From the NCBI GenBank assembly GCA_964586775.1, contig CAZPJD010000001.1:1-6868 (forward strand): DNA of 6,868 bases, in the 5' to 3' direction. A program made the position numbers and the translations under genes. The notes under the pieces are model-generated. The model was given only the letters and a program-made list of their open reading frames with translations, had not been told where the DNA came from and made no database searches. This DNA comes from JADLEX01 sp964586775. Lineage in GTDB: Bacteria; Lernaellota; Lernaellaia; JACKCT01. Of the stretch, positions 1 through 5,432 are shown in pieces (position 1 is the first letter of the stretch; every line of letters starts with the position of its first letter).

Positions 1-190
1 CGTTGGAAAGTCCTGTAGCCTAAAACCGACATAAGGTGATCCATTCGTCGCGACACGAACGTAGGAATACGGATGGACATCTTCTGATTGTATAACAGAT
101 TCAATCATCCAAAATTCCGAAATTGAAATTGCTAATTTTAGTTCATTTATTTCATCTTGGTCAACATATGAAATATAGATTTGGTTCATA
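1..190. other. AT-rich island at the 3' part of the lipoprotein gene
   Basis: GC counted by hand is 30/60 for bases 1-60, 22/60 for 61-120 and 13/60 for 121-180, against 32/60 for 181-240 and roughly 65% in most of the rest. The drop begins just past M538 of the lipoprotein, inside one repeat unit. Codons switch to ATT, ATA, TCA, AAT, GAA and AAA, which are rare in the rest of the gene. The frame is intact and the repeat pattern continues (IYISYVDQDEINELKLA), so this is coding sequence of unusual composition, not intergenic DNA. It may be a segment acquired by recombination. Confidence 0.8.
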
Positions 191-1326
191 GGGCCGACGG
201 ATATGTCAGCGCGATTGTCGTACGCATCCGAATCGATCTCCTCCAAAGTCCATCCACCCGCCGTCGTCGCGTAGAACATCCTCCCGTGCTCGGGGGAGAG
301 CTCCTCGGCGAACACGAAGTGCGGCTCGCCGTCCGCGTCCACGGCGAAGTTCGAGAAACCGAACTCACGCCCGCCCGCGATGAGCCGCCGCGTCCAAGTG
401 CCATTACCGTTTGTCGCGTAGTAAAACTTGTCATCTTCATAGATCGAGCCCGCCGCCGTGTGCAGAGACCCATCCGGCGCAACGGTCGCGCCGAGATAGT
501 ACGCCGGCATCCCATTGATCCGTTCGATCGTCCACGTGTCGCCGGACTTCCGCGCGTGACGAATCGGGCTGCCGCCGCTGGACGCGTAAAGGATGTGATA
601 CGCGCCAGTCGCATCGCGACGCTGCGTGAGGAGGCCGGGCGACGCGCCGCAAGTGTCGATTGCGGCGGACGCCCAACTCCCGGTCGCGTCGTCGGCGACG
701 TAAAGACCGATCGGATCGCCGCCGTAGGCGATGTGAGTCGCGTCGTTTTCATCGATCAGGATCTCGGTGTCGCCGTAGCCGTCGTAGGAGACCAATTCAT
801 CCCAACCCGAAACCGACCGCGCAGCTACGTGAATGCCGAGATCGCCTGAGTAGGCGACGCGCGGACGACTCTGCGAGTCGAGCGTGACGGACGGGGACCA
901 GAACCAGTTTTCGCCATCGGGGTCGCGAATGGACTCCTCGGCGAGGATTCCATCTTTCCATTTCAGGTACTGAACGCCCGTGTCGTCCGACTCCAGGCAG
1001 GAGTAGACGACGTGAAGCATGCCGTCCGCCGCGAGCGCCGCGCCGATGTCCAGACCCGCTTGGGGGACCGAGCGGATGAGCGTCCGCGTCCACTCGCCGG
1101 TCGCGTCGGTCGCGTAACGGATCTCATTGCGATTCGTGTTGATGTAGACGACGTGGAACGCGCCGTTCGCGTCGCGAAAGATTTCAGAGTTCGCGCCGCC
1201 CGCCGGGTCGACGATCTGCCGCTCGACCGATCCGTCGTCGTCAAACACGTACGCATCGAAAGACCTGCCCACCATGCCGAAGACGAAGACGCGGCCGTCG
1301 GCATCGAGGGCAACGGCGTTTCGTCC
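1..1326 (-). repeat. About ten degenerate 40-residue protein repeats (propeller-like blades)
   Basis: These repeats lie inside the lipoprotein gene. Blade cores are readable at residues 162-174 (AVALDADGRVFVF), 206-219, 253-266 (GAALAADGMLHVVY), 303-317, 346-359, 389-405, 438-449, 484-497 (NFAVDADGEPHFVF), 532-545 (DISVGPMNQIYISY) and 581-593. Most are followed by a strand such as IRYAT, MFYAT or FYYAT, and then by W-T-x-x-x-I. The copies are diverged at DNA level, so this is an old duplication rather than a recent tandem repeat. More blades probably follow to the left of the window. The match to a propeller fold comes from repeat length and hydrophobic pattern, not from a profile search. Confidence 0.7.
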
Positions 1327-1800
1327 CACCCCCGCGCTGCCGGAGATGTATTGCCGATACGTGATCGCGCCGATGGTGTACTCGGGCCACGGGCCGAAGT
1401 CGGGCACATCGGGGCCGTCCGTCGCGGTGTAGCGATACGGATCGCACGCGGTGCCCGATCCCGGAATCGTCGTGGTGGTGGTACTGCTCGGCGAGGTCGC
1501 GGTGGTCGTCGTGCCGGTCGGGCCGGTCGTCGTCGTTGTCGGACTCGTCGTGGTCGTCGTGCCCGCGTCGTCGTCGGTCACGTCGTCGTCGTCGGTCACG
1601 TCGTCGTCGACCGCCGAGTCGTCATCCGACTTCGCCGCGCCGTCGCGCGTCGAACCGCAATCGCAGGCGGAAAATGCCGCGAGAATGAACAGGACCCACA
1701 CCCCGACAGACGCAATACGGCGGACGAGTCGGGTGTGCCGGCACACGGCTCGGCCCTCGTCATCGTCGGTGCGGAAAACGGCTGTCAGGACTGGGAACAT
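1..1800 (-). CDS. Putative lipoprotein with Asp/Thr-rich linker and beta-propeller-like repeats (C-terminus beyond window)
   Basis: I translated this frame by hand. It stays open for 600 codons from ATG at 1800 to base 1, with no stop, so the C-terminus lies outside the window. Residues 20-30 are basic, 33-45 hydrophobic, and C46 follows (ILAAFSAC), a lipobox-like site with an unusual Phe at -3. Residues 59-77 are Asp-rich and 81-111 Thr-rich, a flexible stalk typical of surface lipoproteins. From about residue 159 to the edge run roughly ten repeats of 35-45 residues. Their pattern is hydrophobic-x-Asp-x-x-Gly-x-hydrophobic-His-hydrophobic-hydrophobic-Tyr, then a Tyr-Ala strand, then Trp-x-x-x-x-Ile, which fits beta-propeller blades. 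No catalytic motif was seen, and a binding or adhesion role is inference. A GTG at 1744-1746 with GAGG eight bases upstream is a credible alternative start giving a tighter signal peptide. The last 60 or so codons are AT-rich. The annotation is structural only; no specific family is recognised. Confidence 0.85.
   Translation of the reverse strand, partial: MFPVLTAVFRTDDDEGRAVCRHTRLVRRIASVGVWVLFILAAFSACDCGSTRDGAAKSDDDSAVDDDVTDDDDVTDDDAGTTTTTSPTTTTTGPTGTTTTATSPSSTTTTTIPGSGTACDPYRYTATDGPDVPDFGPWPEYTIGAITYRQYISGSAGVGRNAVALDADGRVFVFGMVGRSFDAYVFDDDGSVERQIVDPAGGANSEIFRDANGAFHVVYINTNRNEIRYATDATGEWTRTLIRSVPQAGLDIGAALAADGMLHVVYSCLESDDTGVQYLKWKDGILAEESIRDPDGENWFWSPSVTLDSQSRPRVAYSGDLGIHVAARSVSGWDELVSYDGYGDTEILIDENDATHIAYGGDPIGLYVADDATGSWASAAIDTCGASPGLLTQRRDATGAYHILYASSGGSPIRHARKSGDTWTIERINGMPAYYLGATVAPDGSLHTAAGSIYEDDKFYYATNGNGTWTRRLIAGGREFGFSNFAVDADGEPHFVFAEELSPEHGRMFYATTAGGWTLEEIDSDAYDNRADISVGPMNQIYISYVDQDEINELKLAISISEFWMIESVIQSEDVHPYSYVRVATNGSPYVGFRLQDFPT
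1468..1626 (-). repeat. Low-complexity trinucleotide tract encoding the Asp- and Thr-rich linker
   Basis: On the plus strand this is a run of GTC and CGT-type triplets. The Asp part contains imperfect tandem units: GTCGTCGTCGGTCAC at 1567-1581, an 18-base version at 1582-1599, and a partial copy from 1600. They encode the VTDDDD-type repeats, and the Thr part encodes clusters of five and four threonines. Such tracts are prone to length change by slippage in multiples of three, which would vary stalk length without breaking the frame. Confidence 0.75.
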
Positions 1801-1834
1801 GGACCCTCACGCGTTCGGTCGGCCATGTGGAGAG

Positions 1835-1863
1835 AGGATAGCACGGCGTTTAACCCGTATCAA
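1835..1863 (-). promoter_or_regulatory. Sigma70-type promoter of the lipoprotein gene
   Basis: Reading the minus strand, a -35 box TTGATA (1863-1858, five of six consensus bases) is followed after exactly 17 bases by TATCCT (1840-1835, four of six). Transcription would begin near 1828 and give a leader of about 28 bases before the ATG at 1800. That leader contains GAGGG three bases before the ATG, which is closer than ideal. The spacing and orientation support the gene model. Confidence 0.6.
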
Positions 1864-2054
1864 GAAAAATGTGAGGCCTCTTCACACTATTTCACGGGGG
1901 GATTTGAGGGCGTTGGAACGTTTCCAAGGATTTCGGGAGATCGGCCGAATTTTCAAATTAGTCAGTAGTATAAATGTGTTAGGCGTTGTCGCCGTCGCGC
2001 CGACGGAAGAATCGGGGGAAATTGCCCACGGCGTTAGTGGAAGTTCCGCCTTTT

Positions 2055-2146
2055 CGAAATCGTCGAACTTCGAGAAAATTTAGGTGAAGTTCCCACCCGG
2101 AAGCGATTTCGCCTTTTCTCCGGCTTTTTCGGGTTCTCGAAATCGC
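2055..2146. repeat. Cluster of three CGAAATCG octamers, two forming a 9-bp inverted repeat
   Basis: CGAAATCG occurs at 2055-2062 and 2138-2145, and its reverse complement CGATTTCG at 2104-2111. The last two extend to a perfect 9-base inverted repeat: GCGATTTCG at 2103-2111 and CGAAATCGC at 2138-2146, separated by 26 bases. Each copy sits next to a TTTTC or TTCT run. Three copies within 92 bases upstream of the GNAT gene could be a multi-site operator or a looped RNA leader. They could also be chance repeats in a low-complexity stretch. No known regulator is recognised. Confidence 0.4.
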
Positions 2147-2242
2147 GTCCCCATCACTTCCGGCACGCCGTGTGCCAGATCGACCGGCGCAAGCCCTCGC
2201 CTATTCGCGCGATCTTGCCGAGGATCGAGGCTTGGCGCGGCT

Positions 2243-2271
2243 TTGACGGCTCCGTCGCTTTTTGCCAGTAT
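2243..2271 (+). promoter_or_regulatory. Possible weak promoter for the GNAT/ATP-grasp unit
   Basis: TTGACG at 2243-2248 matches the -35 consensus at five of six bases. At 17 bases' spacing stands CAGTAT (2266-2271), which matches the -10 consensus at only three of six. Transcription would start about ten bases before the gene's ATG and barely include its ribosome binding site. I report it because it is the best -35 I found near the gene, but the real promoter may lie further upstream. Confidence 0.2.
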
Positions 2272-2279
2272 CCGCGCGC

Positions 2280-2283
2280 GGAG
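2280..2283 (+). promoter_or_regulatory. Ribosome binding site fixing the GNAT start
   Basis: GGAG lies seven bases before the ATG at 2291. It decides in favour of that start over the in-frame GTG at 2084, which has no such site and would add 69 residues of low-complexity sequence unlike a GNAT N-terminus. Confidence 0.6.
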
Positions 2284-2290
2284 ACCCGCC

Positions 2291-3442
2291 ATGCTGATTC
2301 GCCCCGTTTCCTCCAGCGACAACGACGCCCTGTGCCGGCTCTCGCGCGCGACGCCCATGGTCGGCGAGGTGTCGGTGGCCATCGACCGCGCGTCCGACTA
2401 CTTCGCGTTCTACCGGCTTTTCGGCGAGGGCGCGTTCGACACGGACGAGCGCGTGCATCGGGAGTATCGCGGCGGCACGTGGGCGGCGATGGTGGCCGAG
2501 GACGACGAGACGGGCCACGGCGTGGTGGGCGTGCTGATGATCGCCCGCGAGGAGGCGTGGCTTGGCGGCGCGCGCGTGATCGTGGCCCGCCCCGAGGATG
2601 GGCGCGTGGACGCGGATTTTCAGCGACGCGGCCTGGCGCAGAAGATGGCCGCGGAGTTTCTGTCGCGCTACCCGGCCAGCCCGGCGGATTTTACGATCTT
2701 CTACATTCTGCGCGGCAACGAAAAAGCCGAGGGCAGCGCACGCAAGGGCGTGGAGTGGTTCACGGGCATCCCCGTGGCTGAGGTCGAGCTTTCGCAGCTT
2801 TCGCCTTACGTGCCCTATCGCGAGTCGAAACACCTGCGCGTCGAGACGGCGACAGCGGCCGATCGCGACGAGATCGTCGGGCTCCTCGGCGAGCATTACT
2901 CGGGCATGAACCTCGCCCCCGTTCTGAATGCGGACGCGTGGGACCATCTGCTCGCGACGCATATCGGTTACGGCTACGAACACATCCACGTGGTGCGCCT
3001 GTTCGGAAAGATCGTCGCGCTCGCGGGGCTGTGGGACGATTGGGAGGTCCGCCGTTACGTGACGACGCGGTGGCCACTGAAGGTGCGGCTCGGCATCGCG
3101 GCGGCGCACGTCATCAAGTCGATCATCCCCGCCGCCGATCCCCCACGGCTGAACGAACCGATGCGCTCGGTTTTCCTCAAGCACCTGTGGTGCCGATACG
3201 GATACGAAGATCACCTCGTCGCGATGCTGAAGGTGCTCATGAACCGCGTGCGTCGCACCCGACGGTATCACATGGTGTGGGGTTCGTTCGCCGACAACGA
3301 TCCGTATGGACGACTGATGGAGCCCTTTGTGCGAACGTCGTCCGTGAGCCGGATGTATTATGTTCCGGGCAACACGGGGATGTTTGTTCCGACCGCGCAG
3401 ATGCGTTCGCGGCCGATTTTCGCGGATTTTTCCCGGGTGTAG
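2291..3442 (+). CDS. Double-length GNAT-family acyltransferase
   Basis: This is a 383-residue protein, probably cytosolic. GNAT enzymes transfer an acyl group from acyl-CoA (or another thioester) to an amine. The N-terminal half starts with the typical first strand (LIRPVSSSD, residues 2-10) and has central strands at 63-70 and 78-87. At 106-116 it has the acyl-CoA pyrophosphate-binding loop VDADFQRRGLA, a good match to the Q/R-x-x-G-x-A signature. A single GNAT domain is about 150-180 residues. Here a second fold-like unit begins at LRVETATAADRDEIVGLL (182-199), with a hairpin at 232-249 and only a degenerate loop (RYGYEDHL, 302-309). The protein therefore looks like a tandem GNAT with an active first and a probably structural second domain. 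The ATG has GGAG seven bases upstream. The stop is one base before the ATP-grasp start, so the two are surely co-transcribed and probably coupled. The substrate is unknown. Confidence 0.8.
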   Translation: MLIRPVSSSDNDALCRLSRATPMVGEVSVAIDRASDYFAFYRLFGEGAFDTDERVHREYRGGTWAAMVAEDDETGHGVVGVLMIAREEAWLGGARVIVARPEDGRVDADFQRRGLAQKMAAEFLSRYPASPADFTIFYILRGNEKAEGSARKGVEWFTGIPVAEVELSQLSPYVPYRESKHLRVETATAADRDEIVGLLGEHYSGMNLAPVLNADAWDHLLATHIGYGYEHIHVVRLFGKIVALAGLWDDWEVRRYVTTRWPLKVRLGIAAAHVIKSIIPAADPPRLNEPMRSVFLKHLWCRYGYEDHLVAMLKVLMNRVRRTRRYHMVWGSFADNDPYGRLMEPFVRTSSVSRMYYVPGNTGMFVPTAQMRSRPIFADFSRV

Positions 3443-3443
3443 A

Positions 3444-4676
3444 TTGAAGATCCTCATCACCAGCGCACGCACTCCGCACGCGCTCAACGCGATCCGCCAG
3501 TTCGCCGAGTGCGGTTGCACCGTTGTCGCCGCCGATTGCACGCGACTCGCGCCGGGGCTTTCCTCGCGATTCGCCGCCGAGCGCCGCATCACACCGCCCA
3601 TGACCGAGCGCCCGCGCGAGTGGGCCGACTGGCTGCGCGACGAGGTGCGTCGCGGCGGATATGACCTCGTCTTTCCGTGCTTCGAGGAGATCTTCGTCGT
3701 CGCGGCGATCGCGGGCGAACTGCGCGCGCACACCGCGCTCGTCGTCCCGGATTTCGAGACGATGATGCGCGTTCACGACAAGACCCGTCTCGCCGACACC
3801 GTGCGCCCGTTCGGCATCGCGGTTCCCGAGACCGCGCAACCGCAGACGGACGAAGAGTTGCGCGAACTCGCCGCGCGACTCGCCTACCCCGCGATCATCA
3901 AGATGCCCGACGCGAACAACAGCCTCGGTCTCGCGGTCGCTCGCGACGCGGCGGAACTGATCGCGCAACATGATAAGGTGATGCGCTTCCTGAACGTGCC
4001 GGCTTCGCGCCGCCCCGTCGTGCAACCGAAGATCGAAGGACGGCTCGTCTACACGCTGGCTCTCGCGGATCGCGGTGAGCTCGCGGCGTTTCTGGCGTAT
4101 CGCCCGCTATTGTCTTTTCCCGACACGGGCGGCACGGCGTTTTATCGCGAGACGACGATCGAGCCGGCGACCGAGGAGATCGCCGAACGGCTTGTGCGCG
4201 GGCTCGGCTGGCAAGGGTTCGTCGGCATGGACGTGATCGTGGACGCGAATGAAAAAGCGTGGTTGATCGACGCGAACCCGCGCCCCACCCCGGCGTATCA
4301 GACCGGCCGCGCGGCGGGTGTCGACTTCACGCGGATTTTCTTGGACATCGCCAAGGGGACGCGAAGCGGACCACGCCCCGCCGCGAAAAGCGGCGTGCGC
4401 ACCAAGACGCTCTTCGTCGAACTCATCTGGTTTTTCATGCTGCTGCTTCCCGGCCGGGGATGGTTCGCGCGGGCGCGACGGGCGATGACGATCTTCACGC
4501 GCAAGCCGCACATCCCCGATGTGCACCGCGCTGACGATCCGTGGCCGTCGGTCGCCATGGCGGCGTTCGTGCCGTGGTTCATGTTCGTCATCACGCCGAT
4601 AAAAAAAGAGAACGCGGGTTTTTGCTATTCGTGCAACTTCACCGGCGAGACGCACAAGCGGCTGCTGGGCGAGTGA
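3444..4676 (+). CDS. ATP-grasp ligase with hydrophobic C-terminal tail
   Basis: This 410-residue protein is of the carboxylate-amine ligase (CarB-like) ATP-grasp type. Such enzymes activate a carboxylate as an acyl-phosphate and join it to an amine or similar nucleophile. Residues 1-100 form a Rossmann-like pre-ATP-grasp domain (MKILITSARTPHALNAIRQF). Likely ATP-binding lysines are K113 (HDKTRLAD) and K153 (YPAIIKMPDANNS). The metal site is GMDVIVD (D263) and IDANPRP (D276, N278), with Asp where the family usually has Glu (E-x-N-P-R). After residue 320 comes a non-canonical tail with hydrophobic stretches at 322-336 and 367-384 and a late Cys-x-x-Cys (394-397). The tail suggests membrane association. 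The start is TTG at 3444, one base after the GNAT stop. There is no clear ribosome binding site, so translation is probably coupled. Upstream in-frame codons would overlap the GNAT gene and encode non-homologous-looking sequence. The substrate cannot be inferred. The fold is confident, the role is not. Confidence 0.82.
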   Translation: MKILITSARTPHALNAIRQFAECGCTVVAADCTRLAPGLSSRFAAERRITPPMTERPREWADWLRDEVRRGGYDLVFPCFEEIFVVAAIAGELRAHTALVVPDFETMMRVHDKTRLADTVRPFGIAVPETAQPQTDEELRELAARLAYPAIIKMPDANNSLGLAVARDAAELIAQHDKVMRFLNVPASRRPVVQPKIEGRLVYTLALADRGELAAFLAYRPLLSFPDTGGTAFYRETTIEPATEEIAERLVRGLGWQGFVGMDVIVDANEKAWLIDANPRPTPAYQTGRAAGVDFTRIFLDIAKGTRSGPRPAAKSGVRTKTLFVELIWFFMLLLPGRGWFARARRAMTIFTRKPHIPDVHRADDPWPSVAMAAFVPWFMFVITPIKKENAGFCYSCNFTGETHKRLLGE

Positions 4677-4679
4677 CGA

Positions 4680-5432
4680 TCATATCCCGCCGCCGTCCGC
4701 CACCTCGGTAAGCGACTCGGTGCCGCACACGATGTAGAGCGCTTCCTCGGCGATCACGTTGTCGGTCGGCGCCATGCGCCGGGAGCGTCCGCCCGCGAGC
4801 ACGTAGCGATCGAGCACATGCACCTCGCTCTCCGCGCAGAATTCCTCGAAGTCGCGGATCGTCAGCACGCGGATGTTCGGCGTGTCGTACCATCGATAAG
4901 GCAGCGTGTCGGTCACGGGGGTGCGTCCATCGCGCAGGAGCTGCTCGCGCACGCGCCAGTGGCCGAAGTTGGGGAAACTCACCACACCCACGCGGCCCAC
5001 CCGCAGCATTTCGCGCACGATGTCGCGCGGGTTTTTGACGGTCTGGAGCGTCATTTCGAGGACGACGTAATCGAAGGCGTCGCGCGCAAACGTGGCCATA
5101 AGCCCCGCGTCGAGGTCGCCCTGAATCACCGGCACGCCCCTCGACACGCATTCGATCAGTTTCTCGGGATCCTTCTCCACGCCCTGCCCGCGCACGTTCT
5201 TTTTCATGCGCAGCGCGTGGAGCAGGCTTCCGCGCCCGCAGCCCAGGTCGAGCACGCTGGTGCCGGACGCGACGATGCGTTCGATCAATTCGTGGTCCCA
5301 TCGACCGACCGGCACGCGCCCGGTCACCATCTCCACGGTATCGGACGGTTCGGCGGGCGGAATCAGCAGCGCGCCGGCCGGGTGGTGCGTTCGCGCGAGT
5401 TCGGCGAGGGCTTTGTCTTCGGCGTCGATCAT
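4680..5432 (-). CDS. metW: MetW, methionine biosynthesis methyltransferase-fold protein
   Basis: This 250-residue protein has the class I SAM-methyltransferase fold. GRWDHELIERIV (43-54) is followed by the SAM-binding loop LDLGCGRGSLL (61-71), the acidic strand end VEKDPE (85-90), VIQGDLDAGL (102-111), and the MetW hallmarks TLQTVKNP (128-135), VSFPNFGHW (151-159) and WYDTPNIR (181-188). MetW is nearly always encoded with MetX. It is reported to be needed for, or to stimulate, homoserine O-acylation in several bacteria; whether it methylates anything is not settled. Its ATG overlaps the metX stop as ATGA (5432-5429), so translation is coupled. About 40 residues precede the GRW motif, somewhat longer than the usual MetW of roughly 200 residues. 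The stop lies 3 bp from the opposing ATP-grasp stop, leaving no room for a dedicated terminator. Confidence 0.95.
   Translation of the reverse strand: MIDAEDKALAELARTHHPAGALLIPPAEPSDTVEMVTGRVPVGRWDHELIERIVASGTSVLDLGCGRGSLLHALRMKKNVRGQGVEKDPEKLIECVSRGVPVIQGDLDAGLMATFARDAFDYVVLEMTLQTVKNPRDIVREMLRVGRVGVVSFPNFGHWRVREQLLRDGRTPVTDTLPYRWYDTPNIRVLTIRDFEEFCAESEVHVLDRYVLAGGRSRRMAPTDNVIAEEALYIVCGTESLTEVADGGGI

Larger units (their letters stand above)
1801..2290. other. Divergent intergenic region between the lipoprotein and GNAT genes
   Basis: This is 490 bases with no convincing gene. Its left third is moderately AT-rich and holds the minus-strand promoter. The middle (2035-2150) carries short related repeats. 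Around 2162-2176 a small hairpin, GGCAC-GCCGT-GTGCC, has no following T-run. Open frames crossing it have no ribosome binding site and read as low-complexity Arg/Ser/Pro sequence, so I treat them as noncoding. A TATAAA-like element at 1969-1974 (plus) reads TATACT on the minus strand, but no matching -35 was found for either direction. Confidence 0.6.

Noticed and set aside
181..1968. Other long plus-strand open frames (181-849, 1012-1968)
   Set aside because: They lie antisense to the lipoprotein gene, are rich in Arg and Ala with no recognisable motif, and reflect high GC with few stop codons.
1451..2083. Plus-strand open frame encoding a Val-rich then Ser-rich protein that resembles membrane helices
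   Set aside because: It is the antisense of the Asp/Thr linker: GTC and GTG triplets are the complements of Asp and Thr codons. The minus frame has a promoter, signal peptide and repeats; this frame has none.
2084..2290. GTG start at 2084 that would lengthen the GNAT protein by 69 residues
   Set aside because: It has no ribosome binding site and its N-terminus is low-complexity, whereas the ATG at 2291 has GGAG at good spacing and begins with a typical GNAT first strand.
2201..4025. Long minus-strand open frames (2201-3733, 3237-4025) opposite the GNAT and ATP-grasp genes
   Set aside because: Their Arg/His-rich composition and lack of motifs mark them as shadows. The plus-strand frames carry clear GNAT and ATP-grasp signatures.
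4601..4607. Run of seven A in the ATP-grasp gene (codons ATA AAA AAA), a possible slippery site
   Set aside because: No downstream stem-loop or meaningful -1 product was seen; the -1 frame adds only an Arg-rich tail ending near 4710. Probably incidental.
4595..4635. Minus-strand T7 run as a terminator for metXW
   Set aside because: The preceding sequence can form only a three-base-pair stem, too weak for an intrinsic terminator.
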